64,000 nt of DNA, from assembly GCA_036362985.1 (NCBI GenBank), contig JAYGXS010000004.1, forward strand, positions 35,227,165-35,291,164, given 5' to 3'. Numbering within the stretch: position 1 is the first letter of the stretch; every line of letters starts with the position of its first letter. A program made the translations under genes and the position numbers. This document shows, piece after piece, positions 1-10,129 of this stretch. The notes beneath the pieces are model-generated. The model did no database searches. It was not told the origin of the DNA and saw nothing but the letters and a program-made list of their open reading frames with translations. The stretch comes from Ligula intestinalis. Lineage: Eukaryota; Platyhelminthes; Cestoda; Diphyllobothriidea; Diphyllobothriidae.

Positions 1-1
1 A

Positions 2-988
2 GCGGCTGAACTTAAATATCTTCGACGGATGTTCATCTCTAACGGTTACCCTCGCAGCTTCCTAGAACGCAGCAGACAACCGAAACGAGCTGCAAGACCT
101 GCGGCCGAACAACCGACATTGTGCAGAGCAATGCCATGCATAGAGAATGTTTCTGAAGCAGTCGCTCGTCTGTTACAACCACTGGGTATCGGCGTAGCCC
201 ACAGACCCGAGGCAACAATAAGACGACTGGTCATGAGACCAAAGACCCCTCTGTCCCGCGGAGAAACAGCAAACGTCGTCTATCGCATCCAGTGTAGTTC
301 CTGTGAGGCCAACTACATTGGGGAGACCGGAAAGCGACTACAGACGCGTATGATCGAGCACGCAAGGGCAGTCGACAGGATGGATCCACGCTCGTTGGTG
401 GCGGAACATTGTTCGGCTCCTGGACACACCTTCGCTTTTAATGACGCTGAAATCCTAGCCCGAGGTAGTGACCGGCCAGCCAGAGAAACACTCGAAGCAT
501 GGCACACTGCACCAAATTCCATTAACCGCTGTACGATTCTCCCGGCGGCTTATCAGGCGTTACGCGTGCGGCTCCATCAACGAAATCGCCGGCAGGAAGT
601 CAGACGGGTCGCGACGACTAGCGACCCCACACCGGGCCAGAATACAGGCGTCCGGGAACCTACCCCAGACACCAATGCAGCCGTCAGCGACGCCGCAGGG
701 AACGTGAACCAACAAGACCTCCAGTCGGGCTTCAACGCAGTTGCACATGACAACGGTCTCGGCATAAACACTGATGGCGGAGTTCGATATTCCGCCGGCG
801 GGACGAACACGGGAAAGTGCCAACGGGGGAAGCCAGCAGGACATGCGGCACCGACGCGATCGATGCAGACGCGAGCAATGACCGCTGGCAGGCGAACACT
901 GCCTTCCCCCACCGACGAGGTCATGGCGAGAAACCCTGATCAGCAGGACGATGACGGAGCTCCAGCCCCGCCCCCGCAGAGGATCTAG
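2..988 (+). CDS. Penelope-like element, RT C-terminal end plus GIY-YIG endonuclease (5' part outside window)
   Basis: The frame is open to the left window edge, so this is the C-terminal end of a longer polyprotein. The first ~75 residues look like the end of a PLE reverse transcriptase (a stretch NVSEAVARLLQPLGI followed by the linker RPEATIRRLV). A GIY-YIG nuclease domain follows: NVVYRIQC, then C..C and NYIGETGKRLQTRM, then EH, SLVAEH, an H..F.F. segment and an AEILARG motif. In PLEs this nuclease makes the nick used for target-primed reverse transcription. The last ~120 residues are low-complexity and rich in T, N, G, D and P. Within the window I see no break, so this end could be intact. 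The 3' end lies beyond the stop, near the AACGTCAGGC tail motif (1097-1106) and the TA repeat. A minus-strand relative follows immediately in opposite orientation. Confidence 0.85.
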   Translation, partial: AAELKYLRRMFISNGYPRSFLERSRQPKRAARPAAEQPTLCRAMPCIENVSEAVARLLQPLGIGVAHRPEATIRRLVMRPKTPLSRGETANVVYRIQCSSCEANYIGETGKRLQTRMIEHARAVDRMDPRSLVAEHCSAPGHTFAFNDAEILARGSDRPARETLEAWHTAPNSINRCTILPAAYQALRVRLHQRNRRQEVRRVATTSDPTPGQNTGVREPTPDTNAAVSDAAGNVNQQDLQSGFNAVAHDNGLGINTDGGVRYSAGGTNTGKCQRGKPAGHAAPTRSMQTRAMTAGRRTLPSPTDEVMARNPDQQDDDGAPAPPPQRI

Positions 989-1144
989 CGCCAATAGACG
1001 GAGGGCGAACGAGAAGTCAGTTGTAACACCTATAAAAGACTGTGAGGCGTGTACAAACGCCAATCTCCGACGATGCAAGCCTGTACGCTTTCTCAACGTC
1101 AGGCTATTATACCCATTATTCCCGAGATCGCCTCTTCTTCTCTC

Positions 1145-1164
1145 ACATATATATATAGATAAAG

Positions 1165-1194
<30 letters not shown>
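1145..1194. repeat. TA microsatellite at the PLE 3' end
   Basis: About 50 bp of almost pure alternating TA/ATA, directly after the PLE 3' tail. It probably marks the insertion junction or the 3' terminus of the element. Confidence 0.8.
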
Positions 1195-1195
<1 letters not shown>

Positions 1196-1356
1196 TCTGA
1201 TAGAAGCGAAAATGCGTGGTCCTGGGCATAATTGAGAAGGCAAGTCGATTACAGGAACCAAGGATTTAATGTTCGTACGTTTCGGAATCGGACAATCTTC
1301 CATTTTCGTAGGTGGTAAATTCACGAACGTTCACAGTATGTATAGGTAAACTTTAG

Positions 1357-2025
1357 CTAGACATGGGGATGGCTGTTGTCATGCGGGTGTGTGCTCATCT
1401 TGTCCGGGGGTGGTGGCGTTGGTGTGATACTTGCCATTGATCGTGTGCGCATTGTTCGTAGTTTGGGCCCGGCCGACGTCATGTCGCGTTCACACCTTCC
1501 CCTTTGGGTGCAAATTGCGGTTGCCATGTTCGCGTTGACGTCTCGGTTGCTACCAGCCTGGCAGTCGAAGTCACCGTCGTCTCTTATCGGCGTGGGCTCG
1601 TGTTCACCCGCGTTCCCATCCTGTTGGCCATCTCGCAGGCTTTTGGTCAAAACAGCTTGTTCCCCATTTGTGTTTGCGTCCGATGGTCCTACCCCTCGTT
1701 TGTGCTGTCGGCTGGTGCGTCTGGTCGGCGTTCCTGTCTGCGGTTCTTCTTCCTGTGCTTTTCCCGTAGAATTTGGTAGGCAACTGGTAGCATCACACAC
1801 CGATTAATGGAGCTACTTATGGTATGCCAGGCTTCGAGCGTCTCCCTGGCCGTTTGGTCGCTTCCACGCAGTACGATTTCAGCGTCTTTGAAAGCGAACT
1901 TGTGCTCAGTGGCTGCACAATGTTCTGCCACTAGAGAGCGTTCTTCCTGTCTGCGCACCGCTCCCTCGTGCTCGGTCATACGCATCTGCAATCACTTGCC
2001 CGTTTCCCCTACATAGTTCACTAAT
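1357..2025 (-). pseudogene. Penelope-like element fragment, GIY-YIG end, decayed
   Basis: On the minus strand the codons for NYVGETGK, a stop, then LQMRMTEHEGAV start near 2017. They continue as SLVAEHCAATEHKFAFKDAEIVLRGSD and ARETLEAWHT down to about 1690, closely matching the PLE GIY-YIG copy at 2-988. Two breaks are visible. A TGA stands where the other copy has the CGA of GKRLQ. The C-terminal T/P-rich tail (1357-1800) is in a different frame from the nuclease, so a frameshift lies near 1750. No RT part remains upstream (above 2025). The 3' end points toward the 3' end of the plus-strand copy, giving a tail-to-tail pair. Non-functional. Confidence 0.8.
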
Positions 2026-4189
2026 TAGTACATTATAAGATATGTGGAGTATGTGGAGATATGTGGAGTATGAATATGTCGAGGCCCAATCTCAACATAT
2101 GTTATATACATAGGGATGCTATCCATTAACAAAGTTCCTTCTGGTGGCCTGCAAAAAGCAAACACGATAAAAGATCGCTACTTATTTAGCATGCATTTTT
2201 GACATTGATCTTTAATGTCCTTTGACATGCAAATATATTTAATGAAAAGAATGCACCAAAATATAATTGCTTGCATTGATTTGGTAGTCAAGCATACTTT
2301 CTTTTTAGTTCATACTTGAAAAAAGGGAACGTTTGGCGGCCAAAAGGGTTTCTAATCATGAGACCTCTTAAGGCCGCAAACTATCACTCGGAATATGTCC
2401 TATCCGTAAACATATTAATGTTGTCTATGAGCTGTACAACATGGTCCGGACTCATTGCAAACTGTTGTGAGAACTAAGAGATTTTATCTTTCAATCGAAG
2501 AGGGATTTAAACTACTGCTTTCCCGGAAAAACTTCGAACAGGGCAATGATCTCGAGAATAGAAGAATTTATTGGCGTCATACAATTTTACGACCACTTAT
2601 TCAACTGCAAACTGTCATTGCCTATTCATGAGATAACGTAAATTTCCAATAATGTATGGCCTAGAAGGGTAGAACTTGATGGGTACATAGAGTAGGAGCT
2701 TTTAGTTTAGATGTGGACGTATGATGAGGGCGTAGAGGAGGGAGGGTATTTATCACAGCAAGGTCGTTATTTTACAATGAAAGTCTGTCAAAGGGGGTGA
2801 GGGGGCGGGGAAACGAAAGGACAGCAGTCGGTCATAAGGGGGATGGAGAAGGTTCGAAAAAATATGGGTGTATCGATCGCAACCACCGCATTGTGAGGTT
2901 GAGTTTATGATCCAGATGCTTAGAGAACTCTGGTTTCCTTTTCCGTATTACAGTGGCCTCCACAAATCTCAGGAGACACCTAGTCATCGCTCGAAGTAAG
3001 AGGTCGCGAAATTGTATGATGTTCATAAATTTTGCTAGTTATGTGATCTTTGCTTTGTCCGAACTGGAATTTTTACTTTATTTTTGACAGAATCTGTGTA
3101 GCATACAGTTTGGAAGCATTTATTTAACGGCCTGTAGAGTTCATAATTTATCGGAAATTTAGAAGGTTTTTCTTTCAAATTCATAGCTAGCCTTTCTTTA
3201 GACATGGATTTTGAAGCCGCAAATTTCTACTGAACAAGTACAAGAAGGAATAGTTCTCCGCATGTCATCTAAATAACTTATTTGAATGTATAGGGACATC
3301 AAAAATTATTGAGGAAAAGATCATATGGATTAAGTAGCAAATTCTTTAAATGGCATGCTTTTGCAGACGGTCAAAATTGATTACTTTCAGATGCAGGCAT
3401 CCTGGCGTGTCTGAAATATCTGGAGTTGGTGTTGCACGAGACTTAGAGTAAAAACTCTATTACAGTATTATGTTCGCACTGAAAACGCATTTCAGAATTT
3501 CCGTTGACATTTCCTGAAATAAGGAATCCCTGCACAAGCCTGTTCCGAAGTTATATACATGTCGCAAAGAATTTGGGTCATTTGGGCTGTCTGATTATTC
3601 AGGAATTCTCTAGATGCTGTCATGTTGTAATCACTAGCATGTTATATTCTACTTAATTACTACTCAAATCATGGTTTCAGAACAGCAGGAACGCAAGAAT
3701 TGTTATAATGACTTCTACATTGAATGCAACTTTTTAAAAGTTAGTTTACCTGCTAGGAAAAAGAGATTTGGTTGCTTCAAATGATTATGGGACTACGAGT
3801 GTGAGAAGTCAATAAAAGGCCTGCTTTCTTAAGTTGCAGTACTGTTTTTAAAGCATACTGGTTCAGAACTAAAGTACATAAATAAGTGGCTCACCTGTGG
3901 CAGCCGTTCCCAGAATTGGTAGGAGCCTGGCACCTTCATGTGAATTGCAGTTATATTTATCCAGGCATTGTCACAGTTCAATTTGTCCTCAAGGCATCCC
4001 ATTTCGTACTATGGATAGGAAAGTCAGAAAATATAATATTGTCGGAAAGAGAGAGTTTTCATCCTGAACCCGGATTAAGCAATATGTTTCTTAAAGTATT
4101 AGACTTCTACATTTTTTCTGTGTAGTGCCTGCAGACACTCTAATACGGCCATTCACAGGCAGGGCAGACCGTTGTGTTTAAAGAAATAG
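2022..4189. other. Non-coding stretch between TE blocks
   Basis: No supported gene. It starts with a short tandem motif (ATATGTGGAGTATG-like, 2040-2075). Around 2170-2270 it holds a segment resembling one arm of the inverted-repeat element at 18.1 kb, with shared words such as TAGCATGCATTTTT. The small reading frames at 2832-3026 (minus) and 3886-4125 (plus) show no family features. Confidence 0.5.
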
Positions 4190-5945
4190 TACTAGTCGAA
4201 TTTATGTACCTACTTAAGGCGGGTTATCCGTTATCCCAACTGCAGGCTACCTGGCGCGTCCACGGGTGGCGGATAGTGGTGCGGCCTTCAGTGAAGGTTA
4301 GCTGCGAAATAAGCGGTCTCCCGGGTCTGGCGAATAAGCAGTCGCGGACGCAGCAGCGACAGTGTTACCAGGACGCGGTGGGCTGAGGTCTGGCGCAGCG
4401 ACTGCCTTATAAAATGCCGCAAGGCCCAATGACGACACTGTGACATGGCGAGCGTGAACCGCCATTAAATAGGTTTGCTTGCCACCAACACCACTGCCTT
4501 GTGGTTAGGACCTTGAGCCAAAGTGCTAGAGGAGACAACCTCGAACAAAAAATCCGAGCGGCCGTTGGGGACCCACCTGTATTCAAAATTCCCAAGAAAC
4601 CTTATGATGTCTCCTTACCTTACTACGACCACTGCTACGGCGTCCGCGGGAACCGACGCGCTCCGCAACCCTAGTCCGGTGGTGCGGGCGAATAATGTGC
4701 AAGCTGGACTGCTAAACAAAAAACGGACTCTTGGTATGGGATGCTGGAATGTGCGCACATTTCTGGAATCTCGTACTCAAAGTCTGACAGCGCACAGTCT
4801 TCATGAATATCACGTGGATGTTTGTTGCTTGTCAGAGGTCGGACTCCCCGACTCAGGTGCCCGAGAAATCAAAATCCCGGGGGTCGATTCTTATTTCACC
4901 TTGTATCACAGTGGTCCGAGTGACTCATCTGGTAGACACGGTGTGGCTATTGCCCTCTCGGACGAAGCTAACCGTGCACTACTAGCATGGGAACCAGTCA
5001 ACGACCGAATGGCCTATGTTTGACTAAAAGGCCATTTTACGAACATCTCGGTCGTATCTCTGTATGCACCTACGTCGGCGGCTGAACAGCAAGAGAAAGA
5101 TAATTTCTACTCGCAGCTGCAGGAGCTAGCTGAACGACTCCCTCGTCGAGATCTGCTAATTGTTGCCGGGGACTGAAATGGCCGGACGGGGCCGGGTGAC
5201 CTGACAAACAGCCACCTTCTTGGTCGTTTTGGGCTTGGCTCTCGAACGGACAATGGTGAGAGGATGCTGCAGTTTGCCAAACAGAACCGACTGTTTGTTA
5301 CCAACACATGCTTTCAGCATCGTCACAAACATCTACTGACTTTGTATTCGAACGATGGCCGTACCGCCAGTCAGATCGATTACATTCTAGTTGGTTCACG
5401 ATTTCGCAGTTGGGTCCACAATATCAGGTCGATGCGAGGTGCCGAAACTGGTAACGTCCACGGGTCTGACCATGTTCTCGTTCACCTCTCATCTGTGCCC
5501 AAACTGCCACGTGCGAGACGCCTTGATGTCGCAAAGCTCCGGCAAACCAACACTACCGAGGCTCTAATCACAGAAATCCAGTCCCGTCTTATGACCCAGG
5601 CTGACAACGAGGGCAGTTGCAAGTGACCATCACTGAAGACATCCATCTATGGGGCAGCTGAGAAGATTCTCGGATTCACTCAGCGGCGCCGCAGTGACTG
5701 GATCGGCGGAAGAACCCTACAGCTATCGGCCGAGACAACTCGAACCAGGTCCCGGAACGATGCCTCTTTCCGCCAACTTCGAAAGCTGACAGCAAAGTCG
5801 GCTAAAGATGACCGGCAGAAGTATTGGTCCGAAACGGCGACTTCTATGGAGCAGGCTTCTAATGTTGGTGACACCCGAAAATTGTACCAAATCATACGCC
5901 AGGTTAGTGTTAAGCCCCCGACACTCTGTGATTCTGTTCGCTAAG
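4190..5945 (+). mobile_element. RTE-type LINE, 5' UTR and endonuclease region, 3' truncated
   Basis: A GC-richer leader (4220-4520) precedes a coding region that reads as the start of an RTE-clade LINE. It contains an apurinic-type endonuclease and then the linker toward the RT (the KYWSETATSMEQAS and RKLYQIIRQVS region near 5820-5905). The element stops before the RT palm, about 5945, where a transposase-like fragment begins, so all of the RT and the 3' UTR are missing. It cannot be autonomous. Confidence 0.75.
4523..5626 (+). pseudogene. RTE endonuclease domain with in-frame stops
   Basis: The translation carries the AP-endonuclease landmarks in order: LGMGCWNVRTF (metal-binding N), CLSEVGLPDSG (catalytic E), GVAIALS, VVSLYAPTS, LLIVAGD (active-site D), then DNGERMLQFAKQNRL, QIDYILVGSRF and GSDHVLV (catalytic H). 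These motifs belong to the nuclease that nicks target DNA for LINE insertion. Two stops interrupt it. A TGA at about 5021 stands where related elements usually have R before LKGHF, and a TGA at about 5174 stands where the family has W in GDWNGRTG. The frame is otherwise preserved across both, so decay is recent and made of point changes. A further stop ends this block at 5626, after which RTE-like coding continues in another frame. Confidence 0.8.
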
Positions 5946-6185
5946 CAGATTGTTGCTGAGATGTTCAATGCTCAAAACGAGATGACCGAGAGAGAAATCG
6001 TTCAGGAATTGGGGATCCTGCAGGTGCCGACGTCACTATCCACCGTTTCAAGAATCATGAAAAAAATCAATTACTCGAGAAAGTGGTTGTCATTTGTGCC
6101 TGTAGAAAGAAATACCCCCACACTCATAAACGTCCAGAGAATTTATGCGAATGCAGCTGCCTTAATGCCCGACGAAAATATTACA
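5940..6185 (+). pseudogene. mariner/IS630-type transposase N-terminal fragment
   Basis: In the frame of the 5808-6233 reading frame, residues from about 5945 read as a helix-turn-helix half: EMTEREIVQELGI, then STVSRIMKKINYSRKWLSF and VPVERNTPTLINVQRIY. This is the usual layout of the DNA-binding part and linker in DDE transposases of the IS630/Tc1/mariner superfamily (STVSRI..K.NY.RK...VP.ERNT). The sequence loses similarity at PDENI, just where the first catalytic Asp should follow, so no catalytic domain is present. It abuts the truncated RTE copy. The class call is moderate; the exact family is not determined. Confidence 0.5.
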
Positions 6186-6240
6186 ATGCATACAGGGCTC
6201 TATATAAATGCATACAGGGGTCTACATAAATGAATACCTC

Positions 6241-6757
6241 TGTAAGCCCACGGTTAATAGGCCCAGCCGCTTATTAAGCCCAACTCAGCTTGGGACGGAA
6301 TTTCACATCGAAAAATCCGCCGGCTAATAAGCCCAGTCGCCAGCTACAAAGCCCAGTTTGCCAAAAGTATAGAGTGATATTCTCATCTGTCTGCGCGCGC
6401 AACGCGGTCTGCAGGCATCAGATTTCACAAAATTCGACGATTCATGGTGCCTGGAGAAGGATATCAAAGAACACTTGCGAGTGAAGTTTCCTCCAAAACA
6501 ACTGACACATGACCGCTTTTTTAGACATGTCGTAAACCATTTTTTGTGCTTTTGTTACTAAATAAAATGCAGGCAAACAGCATTCTTTTCTTGTACATAA
6601 CCAAGCTCTACACATAATACAGTACATTTGTAATGTATAGTGCCTATTCTGCGTTTGCTAATAAAGAACAGGGACTCTCCGGTTATTGTTCCCGCCGCTT
6701 ATTAAGCCCAATTTTTGGTTCTGGGCCGAGGTGGGCTTAGTAGCCGGCGACTACTGT
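6241..6757. repeat. Cluster of short direct and inverted TAAGCCCA motifs
   Basis: The motif TTATTAAGCCCA or a close variant occurs at least six times: 6243-6250, 6255-6265, 6268-6281, 6320-6335, 6343-6354 and 6697-6710. It also occurs inverted at 6732-6750. CCGCTTATTAAGCCCAA is an exact direct repeat (6266-6282 and 6695-6711). The stretch GCCGGCTAATAAGCCCA (6318-6334) is nearly the reverse complement of 6732-6749. This looks like the (sub)terminal repeats of a DNA transposon whose interior (about 6360-6690) has no coding capacity. Confidence 0.55.
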
Positions 6758-6759
6758 AG

Positions 6760-8789
6760 CAAGAACATCCTTGTCTTTGTCGGCAATTTTCATCTGCCTC
6801 AAGTAATTGTCTCTGTGCGGCTGCCGGCGGGGCTCGAGGGTGAGTTCCAAGACAAAACGGGTGTAGTTATTTCCGAAAGCGATCGGTGAACTTTCATCAA
6901 AGAAAGGCGGATGGATATTGCAAAAAGTTGACCTTCACTTAAGACATGACACTAAACATTACCTAAAGGACTGGAAATGCCCGGAATCCCATGTCCGTGC
7001 TTGCGACTCTCATTATCTGCTTCTAACCTCACACCCTGTTGTCAGCTGATTTTTACTTACCCCATCGACACCCCCAAAGTCCAGGAAGAGCCCTTGAGAC
7101 TTTCGTCAAATAACGCAAGTCTTTGAATATGCTGATGCAAAAACATTAGCAACTAAAATCTGCACAGAAGAAAATCGTATTGGTTGTGATCCTGGAGTTA
7201 TCAAGAATATTACTGCGCACAAAAGAGCACCTGTAACTCACCTCTGGTTTGACCCTACCTAGGCCATCATGCAGTTTATCAACGCTGTACTGTAGGAACG
7301 TCAATGTCTCTCAAAGTGTTTTCGTGTCTGTGTGCAGCTCAATGTCGAGGTGACCAGCCTTTGGTCCAAGGTCTTCTTTGGGCATCTTCGCGAAGAAACC
7401 CTTGTCTTTCGAGTATTTTGTTCCAAATTTGGGAGATACCAGGGCCATCCGGATGGTTATCCTATTGTGACGTAGGAAGTCTAACGAACAGAACTTCTGC
7501 CAGCTAATAAGTTGCCTTTCATGGCGTTTGTCTTTGTCTTGCTCACCTTAAAGTAAACAATATACAGTTAGTTGACTAACTCATGACATTTCGAGAGCAA
7601 ATTTTGAGTTTCTTATGAGGCACGTATTTGTTGTTGCTAATTTTGTTTATGTAATTGATTTTAGGTACAGGAAGTGGTTTCTTAGGTGTTCAATTCAGAT
7701 CTGCTTTTCAAGTAAAAGTAGGCAAGAATTGGACCTAAGCTAACATTTCTTGATTTTTAGGAACTTTTGTACGTTAGGGAAAGCTACAGATCAAAACTAC
7801 TGATCAAAACCAATTGTTTATGAATGTTGTACTACAAACAAATCTTAATATTAGCCGTAATATGTGCATACTTAATAAATCGGTGACTGTCTCTGTGTGT
7901 GTCTCCATTATCATTGGTCGCCGGAGTCAGGTTGACACGCCTTGTGCGCCTTTGACGCGCACATGTTAATACCACGATTATTTCGTCAGCACGCGTTCTC
8001 GGTCGCCTGTGCGTGTCGGTCTCTACGTCGCTCCCTCATTCTACTGTGCGCGTGAGGATTCAAGGGACGCCCGACGTGAAATGCTGATGTGAAGACGCCA
8101 CGGGGGTGGGGAAGGGGTCGTCGCTTCCAGGTCGTCGCGGCCGCTTGAATGGTCACCCCCCGCCAATGTAGCAAGAACTATAACCGTGTTTGAACAGCTG
8201 CTTCAACTTCACGCCCCGTAAACCAAGCATCCATACGCCACCGACACCGTCTCAAGAGGTCGACATTTTGCGTCCTCCCACACCCAAACAAAACTTGAGC
8301 CGATGACCACGGGACGACATTAATTGTCGAACTCATTCCCCTCTCACACCCTCCCCCCACCCCCATTTCGCTGGTCCCCAATTATGACTAGAATCTGATG
8401 CTCAAGATCCCATTACACCTCTCTCTGTTGGGTTGAGCGTAAACCCCTTGACCTACTATCACTTGGACCTCCCCCTTTACTTACGCGTAAGTTGTCGCGG
8501 CCGGTTGAAAGACCGCCACCCCCCCCCTTTCCCGACACAGCGATGCGGCTAGCTATTAGTTCAAGTTGAATGGCCTACCACATAAATCCCTTCTCTTTCA
8601 ATCAAACCCTCACAAACTATCATTATGGACACCTGTGATGACGTCAGACATGTTCTGAACACAAACAACTCGACAAACGATGAGGAGCTGGTGACTGAAG
8701 GTAACGTTGTAAACTTACTTCTTTACTACCTTATGTTATTCTGTTCAAAATACTAACCTATTTGTAGGATCTACCTCATTAGGTAGAAA
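6760..8789. other. Non-coding stretch before the Helitron
   Basis: No supported gene. The right part (8090-8560) is C-rich, with two similar GTCGCGGCCGCTTGAA / GTCGCGGCCGGTTGAA segments (8132-8147 and 8494-8509) about 360 bp apart. These may belong to the Helitron 5' region. I could not define a Helitron 5' terminus. Confidence 0.5.
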
Positions 8790-10063
8790 ATGAATTAGAG
8801 CAGCCGCGAAAACACAAGTTCAAGCGAAGGAGCAGAAGAGACTTGCCAATGTTAATAGACGCTCGCAAGAAACACAGGCAGAGAGACGGCTTCGCCCGGA
8901 GACTAATGCCATATGTCAGCGATATCGACGCTACCAAGAAACCGAAGATCAAATGCCGCAAAGAAGACGCGAAGACGCGATTCGCCATCAAATTAACTTC
9001 TCCCAAGAAACTGAGGTCCAAACCCTGCGAAGGAGAGAGCTAGGTAGGTTAAGAGATTCGAAGCATCGGCAAAACGAATTACCCTGACATGGAAGTGCAC
9101 GTCTGACTATGCAAGCATCACAGAGAGCGGATCAACGCCCAAACAATGTTTGAAACTCCAGTTTGTACCTAATTCTCATACGGTTTGGCGACTCTGACCC
9201 ATTGGTTGCTTCCATAAATGCTCAAGTGTGGGACAAAGCCTCACTCCATTACAACCCAAGTCTTGGTTATGTGGAAGATGTAAATGTTTCCATTGAGAAG
9301 ATGGTGGAAGGTTGCGGACATTGTCTGGCGAAAAAATGGACCGGTGAGACGATCGGCAAGTGCTGTTCCAACGGCAAAGTTCTACTGACTAACTTCCCCC
9401 CCACTGCCAGAAATTCTTCAAACATTGCTTGCTGGTAATACCGACGACTCGAAGAATTTTTTTTCTAACATTAGAAAATACAACGGTGCGTTTCAAATGA
9501 CCTCCTTTGGTGCCAACGTTGTTCGTGAGGTTGGATTTATGCCTACCGTTAAGGTGGAAGGCCAGGTTTGCCAGCGGATTGGATCGTTACTACATCCTCC
9601 TGATGGCGAGCCGAAATTTCTACAAATATACTTCGTAGAAGACATAAACCTACAGGCTCAAAGCCGATCCCGAGTGTACCCAGGCTTAAAGCATCATATA
9701 ATAATGTCCCTTCAAGACATGCTACACCAGCGCAACAGCTACTTTAACAGTCTCAAGTCCACCCTGGAGATGCACGCTTCCATTGACTTCACTGCTGTCA
9801 TAGATGCCGATAAACGTCCTCATGGAGAATACCAACGAAGATTTAATGCTCCCGCATGCAACGAGGTGACCGTCATTATGTTAGAAACACAGCACGGCAA
9901 CAGGGATATTGTCTTGAGGAGGAGGGACGATAGGTTGCAAAGGATATACGAGACACATCGTTCATACGACGCCTTACAATACCCTCTCATGCGGGTTATT
10001 AGTGAAGACGGTTATCGCTTCGGTATACCTCAAATTGGCACCCGTAAAACAGTTAGTTGTTAA
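8790..10063 (+). pseudogene. Helitron protein, N-terminal part
   Basis: From about 8795 one frame reads as an R/Q/E-rich repeat (NRRSQETQAERRLRPE and RYRRYQETEDQMPQRRRED), typical of Helitron N-termini. After a stop near 9085 and a frame change, 9163-9438 gives GCGHCLAKKWTGE followed by KCCSNGKVLLTNF, the cysteine cluster before the Helitron N domain. The frame shifts again near 9425. The next segment runs to 10063 with LLHPPDGEPKFLQIYFVED, DMLHQRNSYFNSLKS, then APACNEVTVIMLE, DIVLRRRDDRLQRIYETHRSYDALQYPL and ISEDGYRFGIP. That order matches the family. At least two frameshifts and one stop make it non-functional. Confidence 0.8.
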
Positions 10064-10129
10064 GCCTTCTACTCATAACACTTTATGATTCGGGAATGAA
10101 CTTTTAACCTACGTTATCGACTCAAAACG

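Noticed and set aside
560..1324. 254-codon minus-strand frame opposite the first PLE
   Set aside because: It is the antisense shadow of the PLE coding region and runs through the TA repeat; no family features.
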